64,000 nt of DNA from Sediminibacterium sp. Lineage in GTDB: Bacteria; Bacteroidota; Bacteroidia; Chitinophagales; Chitinophagaceae. The DNA is taken from NCBI RefSeq assembly GCF_019264485.1, contig NZ_JAHVAA010000011.1, positions 620,001 to 684,000 on the forward strand, given 5' to 3'. Below are positions 46,991 to 56,456 of this stretch, piece by piece. A model generated the notes under the pieces. The model was not told the origin of the DNA. It ran no database searches and was given only the letters and a program-made list of their open reading frames with translations. A program made the translations under genes and the position numbers. Positions within the stretch are counted from its first letter, which is position 1. Each line of letters starts with the position of its first letter.

Positions 46991-47058
46991 GAGTAGTGAG
47001 TAGTCAGTAGCGAGTTGGTATTTGTACTCACTACTGACTATTCACTACTCATTTTTTT
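46991..47058. terminator. 7-mer word array hairpin with T tract after smc (GTGAGTA family)
   Basis: GAGTAGTGAGTAGTCAGTAGCGAGT / ACTCACTACTGACTATTCACTACTC, 23 of 25 paired (both others G-U capable), 10-nt loop, followed by ATTTTTTTT. Confidence 0.93.
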
Positions 47059-47076
47059 TATCCGCGCCGATATTTC

Positions 47077-47514
47077 ATGTATAAGTCTATTTTCATACTA
47101 TACCTTATCTGTTTTGGTTGTTACCTGTTATTTACCCGGCAGCCCGATTATTTTGATGGGGAGAAAGTGCCAGCCATAATCAGGCAGGTGCATAATTTAT
47201 CTGAGGGGGATACAGTGCTGAAGGCCGTTTTCAATACCGGCACAAAAGAATTTTCCATTGATCCATATTATCCGCTGAGAAGTATCAAAGAAGGTCAGCG
47301 ATTAACTGTTATCTATGAAACGGGTAACCCTGCGTCTGGTAAAGTGTATGGAGGGTGGGGGTATTGGTGGCTATGGGATGAATTATTAATGTCTGCTTTA
47401 CTGTGTTTTCTCCTTTTCCAGGTAGCAGTTTCAGTAACCAGTAATCCCGATCAGGAAGCACTAACTGAACAAGCTGAGTATAAAGAAGAAAAGAAAAGGA
47501 AATACCTTGACTGA
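47077..47514 (+). CDS. Membrane protein, DUF3592-like
   Basis: 145 aa, two TM segments flanking a small beta-rich domain. Confidence 0.55.
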   Translation: MYKSIFILYLICFGCYLLFTRQPDYFDGEKVPAIIRQVHNLSEGDTVLKAVFNTGTKEFSIDPYYPLRSIKEGQRLTVIYETGNPASGKVYGGWGYWWLWDELLMSALLCFLLFQVAVSVTSNPDQEALTEQAEYKEEKKRKYLD

Positions 47515-47515
47515 T

Positions 47516-48349
47516 TTATTGTTCGGTATACTGGTATTCAATCCTGCCTATCTGTAATTTACTTTTATCGCTACAGATTTCTCCTGTTTTAAGTCCCTTA
47601 TCATTATACTTATACTTCCATACAAAATAGTTATTGCTACCAAGCGAATACTGGGTCATTTGCGTTGGCTGATTACCGGTATTGTATTCATAAACAAAAT
47701 CGGGTAGTATCTTTTTGAGCCTGCTGTTATACCTTGCTATATCTGTCAATTGCCTGTTTGCATTATAATAGTAGTAATAGCTCTCGATGGTACGCCCGTT
47801 TTTCTTCCATCTTTCTTCGCCAATATTACCCTGTTCATCTTTAATCAGTTGAACCATGACTGTGTCGTACTGGTTTTTAATTTTAAGCATGGAAACCGGA
47901 GCGCCATACTCGTCATAAGACCATTCATGCACTTCCGAAATAGTGCTGTTCATGAATGTATCGATGGTAGACAGGCTTACCCTGCTGATACGACCCTGCG
48001 TATCATAAGTATATTCTGTTTTGTTGCTGATATTTTTATTATTGGTTTGTGTACGTTTTAAAACACCAAGGTCATAGGTATTTATGGTGACACTTGTCTG
48101 GTTATTATTTTGGGTAGTGATATTGACTCTTTTTCCATCCCTGCTGATTTCCTGTGAAACCGAAAAGCCTTCAGTAACGCTATTGTCTGGCTCATAAGAG
48201 ATCGCTTTTATACCGGCAATTTTTTGGGCCCTCCATATTTTATACTGATCATTTCCCTGACGGATGGAAATGATATCATTGAAATAGTATTGTGCACTGA
48301 CCGAGCCGGCCAGCAATAAAAAGGAAATTATGCTGAATACTTTAATCAT
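47516..48349 (-). CDS. Secreted protein of unknown function with RHS/YD-like repeats
   Basis: Signal peptide; EYTYDTQGRISRVS, HEWSYDEYGAPVSML, YYYYNANRQLTDIARYNS, WKYKYNDKGLKTGE. Confidence 0.7.
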   Translation of the reverse strand: MIKVFSIISFLLLAGSVSAQYYFNDIISIRQGNDQYKIWRAQKIAGIKAISYEPDNSVTEGFSVSQEISRDGKRVNITTQNNNQTSVTINTYDLGVLKRTQTNNKNISNKTEYTYDTQGRISRVSLSTIDTFMNSTISEVHEWSYDEYGAPVSMLKIKNQYDTVMVQLIKDEQGNIGEERWKKNGRTIESYYYYYNANRQLTDIARYNSRLKKILPDFVYEYNTGNQPTQMTQYSLGSNNYFVWKYKYNDKGLKTGEICSDKSKLQIGRIEYQYTEQ

Positions 48350-48449
48350 TTAGCAAAATTACTCAAATCTGGCTGTTCATTTTTCAACATTCAACCAAGG
48401 ACAGTTGCGGCAATGGATTAGTTGTGTATTTTTAGTCAAACGTTAACAA

Positions 48450-49574
48450 GTGTCACATTTACCCGAAAGAAAGGAAAAAATATGCCTCAATTGCGGCGCC
48501 GCCCTCCATGGACGGTTTTGTCATTATTGCGGACAGGAAAACATAGAACCCAAAGACAGTTTCTGGCACCTGGTAACACATTTTGTGTATGATATCATAC
48601 ACTTTGACGGTAAATTTTTCAGTACCCTCAAATATCTTTTATTCAGACCCGGTTTTCTTTCACATGAATATTTAAGAGGTCGCCGGGCCGATTATCTGCA
48701 TCCGATTCGGATGTATGTTTTTACATCGGCTTTCTTTTTCCTGATTTTTTTTAGTTTTTATCAGAAAGAAGAAGAGATAGTGGTGAAGGAGAAAAAGGAC
48801 ACTGCCGAATCTGTACTGAAAAAATTAGAGAGCCAAAAAGCAAGTCTGGAAAAAGCAATAAAAAATCCAACCGCAATTGTAGCCATGGGGCCAATTAGGG
48901 ATAAAATAGCGCAGACGGAAGCTGAGATAGTCATGCTCAGACGGGACAGTACATTGTTAGACAGTGTAAAAAGTTTGCCGCAAAGCGGTTTTTCAATTAT
49001 GTCCGTAGGCAATAACAAGATAAATAGAACCTTGTCTACAGTTAAAGAGTACGATTCTATTCAGGCTCTATTGCCTGAAAAAGAAAGAGATGGATTTTTT
49101 GTAAGATCCATTGAAAGACAAAATATTCATTTGCGTGAAAAATACAATGGCGACTCCAAAGCGGGCATGAAAGCCATTACGAATAAATTTATTCACCTGT
49201 TCCCGCAGATGTTATTCGTGTCACTGCCACTATTTGCCATGCTGTTACAGGCTATGTATGCAAGGAGAAGGCAGTTTTATTATGTAAATCACATCATTTA
49301 CTCTATTCATCTGTATTGCGCCATCTTTATTATTATTCTGTCGGGTTTATGGCTGCACAGCATCGTAAAAGGAATTACACATGAAGTGCATGACTGGATT
49401 GGTTCGGTATTTACGCTGGCCGGTTTTTTCTATATGTATAAATCAATGCGTAATTTCTATGGGCAAAGACGGGCTAAAACAATACTGAAGTATATCCTGT
49501 TGTTATTTGCATCCTTATTGATTATGGTATTATTATTTAGTGTGTTTTTCCTTTTCTCAGCATTTGCAGTATAA
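48450..49574 (+). CDS. DUF3667 family membrane protein with N-terminal zinc ribbon
   Basis: CLNCGAALHGRFCHYCGQ...FWHLVTHFVYDIIHFDGKFFSTLKYLLFRPGFLSHEYLRGRRADYLHPIRMYVF; GTG start. Confidence 0.88.
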   Translation: MSHLPERKEKICLNCGAALHGRFCHYCGQENIEPKDSFWHLVTHFVYDIIHFDGKFFSTLKYLLFRPGFLSHEYLRGRRADYLHPIRMYVFTSAFFFLIFFSFYQKEEEIVVKEKKDTAESVLKKLESQKASLEKAIKNPTAIVAMGPIRDKIAQTEAEIVMLRRDSTLLDSVKSLPQSGFSIMSVGNNKINRTLSTVKEYDSIQALLPEKERDGFFVRSIERQNIHLREKYNGDSKAGMKAITNKFIHLFPQMLFVSLPLFAMLLQAMYARRRQFYYVNHIIYSIHLYCAIFIIILSGLWLHSIVKGITHEVHDWIGSVFTLAGFFYMYKSMRNFYGQRRAKTILKYILLLFASLLIMVLLFSVFFLFSAFAV

Positions 49575-49595
49575 CCGGAACAAGAAAATTGAAAC

Positions 49596-50363
49596 ATGAA
49601 ATCAACCGCTGATAGTTTTCTGGCATTAGTAACCATAATGGATGAACTCAGGGAGCAATGCCCCTGGGATCGTAAACAAACCATTCATACACTTCGCTCC
49701 ATGACCCTCGAGGAAACCTATGAACTGACAGATGCAATTGATGCAGGCGACTGGAAGGGCATAAAGGAAGAATTGGGCGACCTTTTATTACACATTCTTT
49801 TTTACACTAAAATAGGAACAGAGCAACAGCAGTTTGTACTGAAAGAAGTAATTGACGGAATAGCCCAAAAACTTATTACGCGCCACCCACACATATACGG
49901 AGATGTAAAAGTGGAAGATGATGAGGACGTAAAGCGAAACTGGGAGCAGATCAAAATAAAAGAGGGTAAGACTTCTGTACTTGGAGGTGTACCCAAATCA
50001 TTACCAGCTGTTGTAAAAGCTACAAGGATACAGGAAAAGGCAAAACAGGTAGGATTTGAATGGGATAACAGGGAAGATGTATGGAAAAAAGTGGAGGAGG
50101 AGATGGAGGAACTGAAAGAAGCTATAAAAGCAGAAAGTCAGGAAGAGATAAAAGAAGAATTTGGAGATTTACTCTTTAGTCTGATCAATTATGCACGGTT
50201 TTTGCAGGTAGATGCAGAAGCTGCCCTGGAGCAGACCAATAAAAAATTCATGTATCGTTTTCAGGCAATGGAATCGATGGCGGCAGAAAAAGGATTAAAC
50301 CTGCTAGATATGTCACTGGTAGAAATGGATGAACTTTGGAACGAGATCAAACGAAAACAATAA
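49596..50363 (+). CDS. mazG: Nucleoside triphosphate pyrophosphohydrolase MazG
   Basis: LREQCPWDRKQTIHTLRSMTLEETYELTDAIDAGDWKGIKEELGDLLLHILFYTKI. Confidence 0.96.
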   Translation: MKSTADSFLALVTIMDELREQCPWDRKQTIHTLRSMTLEETYELTDAIDAGDWKGIKEELGDLLLHILFYTKIGTEQQQFVLKEVIDGIAQKLITRHPHIYGDVKVEDDEDVKRNWEQIKIKEGKTSVLGGVPKSLPAVVKATRIQEKAKQVGFEWDNREDVWKKVEEEMEELKEAIKAESQEEIKEEFGDLLFSLINYARFLQVDAEAALEQTNKKFMYRFQAMESMAAEKGLNLLDMSLVEMDELWNEIKRKQ

Positions 50364-53300
50364 ACTGTTGATCAAAACACTCAGAAAAGCTGCTTATAAA
50401 CACGGTTACCTGGCCATTACTGCTGCCTGGCTCTATACCTTTTCATTTATATTCATCAATTACTGGAGTTATAATGCCTCCCCGCAGAAGGTAAAGTCGA
50501 AACTGGAGCAACAGATCAGTAAACTCGAAAAACGGTATTATGACCTTCTCGAAGATACTACCCGGTTACATGCACTGATTGAACCTGCGAATAATACAGT
50601 AAAAGAAAAAACTGCAAAAGAGTCTTTCGGTTTATTTGTATATGCCCTTGCAGGCAAAAATACGCCTACATTGCTGTATTGGAATGCCAACAGGTATTAC
50701 ATGGTTCAGGATGATCTTTACAGGCAGGATAGTAACTGGTTTTCTGTAAAACGAAATGGAGAATTTGAGATACTAAAATCAACTGTGCCTGTTAAAGGAG
50801 GCGAACTACTTGTAGTGGGTATGATACCCATTCGATGGTCGTATTTTATTGAAAATAAGTACCTGCATAGTGATTTTGCAGGTTTTGAGGGCCTGGATGA
50901 CCAATACGAACTCACCACTGTTCCCGGTTCAGAAGTGTTACCGATTTTCAGCAGTACAGGTAAAGAACTGTTTGGTATTAAACCTAAACAGGGTAAATCA
51001 TTTATAGCGTATGACGGATTTACGATCCTGTTAAGAATATTAGCGATTGTTTGTTTACTGATTTTTCTTAATTCGGTAACAACGGAATTGATTGTCGCAC
51101 ATGGATTTAAAGCTGGGTTTAGCGTGTTGGCGGCTATTGTTTTGTTACTTCGGTTTATAGCTTACCAATTTAATTTTCCTTTCGATTACAGTAAGTTACC
51201 GCTGTATGATCCTTCAATCTATGCTTCTAATATCATACACCCTTCATTGGGCGATTTATTGGTAAATGCTATCTTATTATTCTGGCTGATTGGTGTGTAT
51301 AAAAACTATACCGACGATAAAACATGGCTCAGTAAACCCCTGCCATTGAAACTGAGAAACTATGGTAGTATTTTCCTGCTAACATTAATTGGATATGGAA
51401 TAGCCGGTATTGTTCAAAGCCTGGTACAAGACTCCAAAATATCTACTGATGTTACTAATTTTTTCAGTCTGGATATTTACAGTGTAGTAAGTTTTGTGAT
51501 TCTCTGTTTTCTGGTACTCAGTTTTTTTGGTTTGTCACAGATACTGTTGCGGCCATTGGTGGAACGTAAATTTCCTTTATTGGAACAATCTGTAACAGTA
51601 GTAATAAGTGCTTTTATTTGTTTGTTATTATTTTTCCCGAATAAAGAAATTCCTGCCGGACTGGCAATATTGCTCTGGTTACTGGCGTATTTGCTGATTA
51701 TTAATTTCAGGCGAAAAGACCTTAATCTACCCTTGCTCAGATCGACTTTTTTTATTTTCTGGGTCATGTTTTTTACTTTTTCCATTGCCGGAATGGTACT
51801 GTATGAAAACAGGATCACAGAATTTGAGCAGCGAAAACGTATTGCTGAAAAACTTGCACTGCAAATTGATCCTTCAGGTGAAAACCTGCTGAATATTGCC
51901 GCTACCAATTTCGATGACCAGTTTCTGCTCAAAAACTTCAACCGTTTTCAAAGTGAGCTTGAAAACAAATACATCAAGGATAGCCTGATCAACCAGAATT
52001 TCTCTGGTTACCTGAATAAATACGATACAAGAATTTATACATTCGACAGTTTATATCACCCACTATACAATGAAGATTCTACAGACTATGCAGCTATTAA
52101 AACTATTATTCTCAATCAGGCAAGACCTACGGTAATACCGGGTTTATATAGTTACGACAATACCTCAGAAGGTTTTAGTTATCTCTATCAGAAAGAAGTA
52201 AAAGAAAGAGGAAGAACATTGGGTTATTTATTTGTAATTGCCAAATCGAAACGCTATAAGAGTGAAGCTTTATACCCCGAATTATTTAACCAGGTACAAA
52301 ATCTGTCTTCCGATCTGAACACCAATTATGCATACGGTATTTATAATAAAGGAAAGCTGATTAATCATTTTAATACCTATCATTTCCCGTCAAGACTGAA
52401 AAAGAATGAAATCAATGAATTTGAATTTACTTATAAGGTTTCGGGTGAATACAGCGAACTCTGGTTCAATAGCGGCGATGATAAACAGGTAGTGGTGGTT
52501 AAAAGAAATACCTGGGTAGTAGAGTTTCTTACATTATTTGCTTATCTGTTTTGTTCTTTCCTGGTCATCATATTTATATTTCATATTGGTAGCCAGTTAC
52601 TGAAAGCCAGGTTCAAGTGGCGTGAAATAAAGAAACTGTTCCGGTTTAATATCCGCACGCAGATACAAGCCACCATTATATTCCTCAGTGTATTTTCTTT
52701 TCTGGTAATTGGTATAGCTACTATTTCTTTTTTTATCATCCGCTTTAACCGGAGTAATGAAGAAAGACTGTCAAAATCCATTCAGGTAATGTCGAATGAA
52801 ATCAACAGTAAACTGAATGCGCAGTTCAGTTTTGATGATGTGCTTACATTCAAGAATGTAGGATTGTCACGTGAACTGGAGCAAGACATAGCAGAAGTAT
52901 CTGATCTGCATAATGTGGATGTGAATTTTTATGATATCAATGGTAACCTGCTCACATCCACACAGCCCTATATTTATAATAAACACCTGCTTAGTACGCA
53001 GATGGAACCCAGGGCTTACCAGCAATTACATTTCGATAATAGTATTCGATACATACAGTCGGAAAAAGTAGGCGATTTTGAATACCTGAGTATCTATGTA
53101 CCGCTCTCCGACGATGCAGGTGAAAACTACGCATACCTGAATATTCCATACCTCAATTCACAAAATGAATTGAACCAGGAGATATCAGGCTTTTTGGCTA
53201 CGCTTATTAATCTCAATGCATTTATATTCCTGGTAGCCGGAGCTATCGCATTTTTCCTTACCAGCAGGATTACGGCTTCCTTCAGCCTGATAGGAGATAA

Positions 53301-54111
53301 AATGCGACAGATGAACATCGGTAAAAATAATCAGGAGATCATATGGACCCGAAATGATGAAATCGGGATGCTCGTAGGCGAGTATAATAAAATGGTGCGT
53401 AAGCTGGAACAGAGTGCTTTTGCATTGGCCAGAAGTGAGAGAGAAGGGGCATGGCGTGAGATGGCAAGACAGGTAGCACATGAAATCAAAAACCCGCTTA
53501 CACCAATGAAACTGAGTATACAGTACTTACAGAAAGCCATTCTCAATGGGTCACCTGATGTAAAAGAACTTACATCAAATATGGCCCTCACACTTATTGA
53601 ACAGATCGATCAGCTGTCGAAGATTGCCAGTGATTTTTCTCAGTTTGCAAATATTGGAAATGCAAAAATGGAAAAAATTGATTTACGTGAAGTAATAGAG
53701 TCTGTTACCCGCTTATACGCCACACATCCTGAACTGGAGATTAATTTTATCCCGCCAACAGGAATAGTGTGGGTAATGGCCGATAGGGTACAGATGAATC
53801 GTTTGCTTACCAACCTGTTACAGAATGCTGTAGAAGCTGGAAATGAGGAGGATAAAAAGGTACAGGTAAAAATCAGTATTCAACAAGAGGGAGATAAAAT
53901 TTTACTTTCCGTTCAGGATGATGCAGGAGGTATTCCTGAATCGATGCAGGCCAATATTTTTACGCCCAACTTTACCACCAAGTCATCAGGCACAGGCTTG
54001 GGTTTGGCTATTTGTAAGGGTATTGTGGAAAAAGCAAATGGAACCATCTGGTTTAATACCCGGGAGAATGAGGGAACGATTTTTTTTGTAGAACTCCCTG
54101 CTACCTCATAA
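50329..54111 (+). CDS. Large NtrY-like membrane sensor histidine kinase
   Basis: Multiple TM segments, HAMP-like region, MARQVAHEIKNPLTPMKLSIQYL (H box), NLLQNAVEAG, GTGLGLAICKGIVEKANG; true start uncertain (TTG at 50368 also possible). Confidence 0.9.
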   Translation: MNFGTRSNENNKLLIKTLRKAAYKHGYLAITAAWLYTFSFIFINYWSYNASPQKVKSKLEQQISKLEKRYYDLLEDTTRLHALIEPANNTVKEKTAKESFGLFVYALAGKNTPTLLYWNANRYYMVQDDLYRQDSNWFSVKRNGEFEILKSTVPVKGGELLVVGMIPIRWSYFIENKYLHSDFAGFEGLDDQYELTTVPGSEVLPIFSSTGKELFGIKPKQGKSFIAYDGFTILLRILAIVCLLIFLNSVTTELIVAHGFKAGFSVLAAIVLLLRFIAYQFNFPFDYSKLPLYDPSIYASNIIHPSLGDLLVNAILLFWLIGVYKNYTDDKTWLSKPLPLKLRNYGSIFLLTLIGYGIAGIVQSLVQDSKISTDVTNFFSLDIYSVVSFVILCFLVLSFFGLSQILLRPLVERKFPLLEQSVTVVISAFICLLLFFPNKEIPAGLAILLWLLAYLLIINFRRKDLNLPLLRSTFFIFWVMFFTFSIAGMVLYENRITEFEQRKRIAEKLALQIDPSGENLLNIAATNFDDQFLLKNFNRFQSELENKYIKDSLINQNFSGYLNKYDTRIYTFDSLYHPLYNEDSTDYAAIKTIILNQARPTVIPGLYSYDNTSEGFSYLYQKEVKERGRTLGYLFVIAKSKRYKSEALYPELFNQVQNLSSDLNTNYAYGIYNKGKLINHFNTYHFPSRLKKNEINEFEFTYKVSGEYSELWFNSGDDKQVVVVKRNTWVVEFLTLFAYLFCSFLVIIFIFHIGSQLLKARFKWREIKKLFRFNIRTQIQATIIFLSVFSFLVIGIATISFFIIRFNRSNEERLSKSIQVMSNEINSKLNAQFSFDDVLTFKNVGLSRELEQDIAEVSDLHNVDVNFYDINGNLLTSTQPYIYNKHLLSTQMEPRAYQQLHFDNSIRYIQSEKVGDFEYLSIYVPLSDDAGENYAYLNIPYLNSQNELNQEISGFLATLINLNAFIFLVAGAIAFFLTSRITASFSLIGDKMRQMNIGKNNQEIIWTRNDEIGMLVGEYNKMVRKLEQSAFALARSEREGAWREMARQVAHEIKNPLTPMKLSIQYLQKAILNGSPDVKELTSNMALTLIEQIDQLSKIASDFSQFANIGNAKMEKIDLREVIESVTRLYATHPELEINFIPPTGIVWVMADRVQMNRLLTNLLQNAVEAGNEEDKKVQVKISIQQEGDKILLSVQDDAGGIPESMQANIFTPNFTTKSSGTGLGLAICKGIVEKANGTIWFNTRENEGTIFFVELPATS

Positions 54112-54144
54112 AAAAAGAACCGGTTTTAAACCGGTTCTTTTTTT
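54111..54144. terminator. Bidirectional intrinsic-type terminator
   Basis: AAAAAAGAACCGGTTT-T-AAACCGGTTCTTTTTT between convergent genes. Confidence 0.88.
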
Positions 54145-54155
54145 GTTAATAATAT

Positions 54156-56357
54156 TTATAGTTGTATTTCCAATCCCGCAGAAATAAACCGGTCTAACCC
54201 AACCCTGATGCCTGTTGGTCTCCTGCTCACGATATATCTCTCATTGAATAAATTCTTACCCGATAAAGTAAAATTAACCTGCGGTGTAATGTTCCAGAAG
54301 AAAGAGGCATCCAGTACAAACCGACTGCCAATTAAACCCGTTAACCCATTGGCAGATGCGGTTGTTGTGTTGAGTTCGTCTGCAAATTGTTCCCCGGTAA
54401 AAGTGCCATAAAAACGAAATCCAGGACCATTTTTAAATTCTGCTCCTGCATTTAAATTGAGTACCAGAGAAGGAGCATAGGGTAACTTATTGTTCAGTAC
54501 GTTTTTGGCATTCGTGCCCGAGCCAATAAATCTGTTGGCCGAGTATTTAGATTCCACATAAGTAGCATTTACACCAATCGAATACTGATGTACACTCTTT
54601 AGTAATTTACCCATTTCCAATTGTATAGCTGCTTCAAGGCCCTGGTGTTTAGTTCTTCCACCATTTGCCAAACCCGTAGCATTGGTATTGCCGCTTGACT
54701 GTGATACCGGTATGATCTGGTTATCAAAATTCATGATAAAGCCTGTGATCTCTGCAGTTAAAAAATCTCCTTTGACGATACGTGTGCCTATTTCATAATT
54801 AATACTTTTTTCTGCATCAAGATCAAGTGCTATTCCGTCGGAAGTAATGGCATCTTTTGTTCGTGGGGGTGCAAAACCTTTATGAACACCAGCAAATAGC
54901 GTGATAGCTTCTGCGGCTTTATAGCTGATACCAGCGCCTGGTATGAGACTGAAAGTATTATTGCTTGTAACCAGGTTGGTATCGGCAACCACATTGTTTA
55001 CGCCGTTGATCCTGAATCGACCCCTCAAAATTCTTCTTGAGTAATCAAAGTTTTCCAGGCGGATACCCGCATTAAAACTCCAGCGGTCATCGAGTGTAAC
55101 TGTATTCTGTACATAAGCGCTAAAAGCATTACCTGTTCTCTCTTCTACATCTCTCAGATCACCACCTCTGGCATCGGCTTTACGCCCGATGAGGAATTGT
55201 TCATCCGCTTTTTCATACAATAACCTTGTTCCAATGACCAGTGCATTGCTGCCATTCAACAACCTGTGATTTACTTTTAGCTGAGGTTCAATACCCATTA
55301 CCTGAAACTGCCTGTTTCGGTGACCATTGGCATTCAACATATAAATGGCACCACCTGCAACAGAAGGATTACCCCAAACAACACCTGTCTGATTAGGAGC
55401 ACTTGCATTAGCCGTAAATTCCTGCCTTTGCCAGTTTCGAGTAGTAGTATATGCAAAACCTGTAGTCTGCAGCGAAACATGATCACTTATTTTATATTGG
55501 TGAGTCGCACTCAATGAATAACGACGAACAGGTAAACGATCATCGGGGGCCATTAGTACAAAATCCTGGCCACCTTTGTCATACATGGTTTGTGTTAAAC
55601 CTATATAAGTGCTGTTACTAATTTCATCGTACACGCCCATTTTAAGACCCAGTAATGATTTTTCATTCAGCCGGAATTTGATCTTGGCATTCAGGTCATG
55701 TATCCTGAAATTGGTATAACCGAGGTTGTCGGCTCTTTTATGCAGGTAGCTTACGATAAAACCAGTGTTATTTACTGTTTTGCCATAACTCGCATAGCTG
55801 CTGAAAAAACCTCTTTGCCCACCTTGTATTTTAAACCTTGCTGATTCTTCTGCAGGAGGGTCCTGTGTTATATAGTTTACCACGCCACCAATTGTTTGAG
55901 GTCCGAAAAGAATCTGACCGCTTCCTTTCAATACTTCCACGGTCTTCATTTTATCGATCACAGGCGTGAAATACATTTCAGGTTCCCCATAAGGGTTCAA
56001 TGCCACAGGGATACCATCTTCCAATACCAGTATATTCCGGCTCCTGTCGGGATCCAACCCACGCACACCAATATTTATCCTTAAACCGGCACCTTCTTCA
56101 TCCACCACATTCAGTCCGGGTATTTTTCTTAGTACATCATTACCACTCACAGGAGCAATCTGCCGGATTTGCTTTTGTCTTATAACAAAAACAGAACCGG
56201 GAACACGTGATAATAATCTGTCAGTATAGGATACCACTTGTATTTGTGGCATTTCAACAACCTTGCTGGTATCTTCTGAACTTACAGGTGATATAGGATT
56301 CTGGGCATATCCATAATTGGCCATTATCGTTAAGGCAATCATCTTTCCGATTTTCAT
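54156..56357 (-). CDS. TonB-dependent outer membrane receptor
   Basis: 733 aa plug + barrel; VSGNDVLRKIPGLNVVDEEGAGLRINIGVRGLDPDRSRNILVLEDGIPVALNPYGEPEMYFTPVIDKMKTVEVLKGSGQILFGPQTIGGVVNYI. Confidence 0.95.
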   Translation of the reverse strand: MKIGKMIALTIMANYGYAQNPISPVSSEDTSKVVEMPQIQVVSYTDRLLSRVPGSVFVIRQKQIRQIAPVSGNDVLRKIPGLNVVDEEGAGLRINIGVRGLDPDRSRNILVLEDGIPVALNPYGEPEMYFTPVIDKMKTVEVLKGSGQILFGPQTIGGVVNYITQDPPAEESARFKIQGGQRGFFSSYASYGKTVNNTGFIVSYLHKRADNLGYTNFRIHDLNAKIKFRLNEKSLLGLKMGVYDEISNSTYIGLTQTMYDKGGQDFVLMAPDDRLPVRRYSLSATHQYKISDHVSLQTTGFAYTTTRNWQRQEFTANASAPNQTGVVWGNPSVAGGAIYMLNANGHRNRQFQVMGIEPQLKVNHRLLNGSNALVIGTRLLYEKADEQFLIGRKADARGGDLRDVEERTGNAFSAYVQNTVTLDDRWSFNAGIRLENFDYSRRILRGRFRINGVNNVVADTNLVTSNNTFSLIPGAGISYKAAEAITLFAGVHKGFAPPRTKDAITSDGIALDLDAEKSINYEIGTRIVKGDFLTAEITGFIMNFDNQIIPVSQSSGNTNATGLANGGRTKHQGLEAAIQLEMGKLLKSVHQYSIGVNATYVESKYSANRFIGSGTNAKNVLNNKLPYAPSLVLNLNAGAEFKNGPGFRFYGTFTGEQFADELNTTTASANGLTGLIGSRFVLDASFFWNITPQVNFTLSGKNLFNERYIVSRRPTGIRVGLDRFISAGLEIQL

Positions 56358-56456
56358 GCATACTGTTTTAGATGCGCAATATTCGGAAATGATGAAACCC
56401 CGGATTGCCCGAATCGGGAAATCGATTTACGGAATGCGTAAAATCAGATAGAGATG

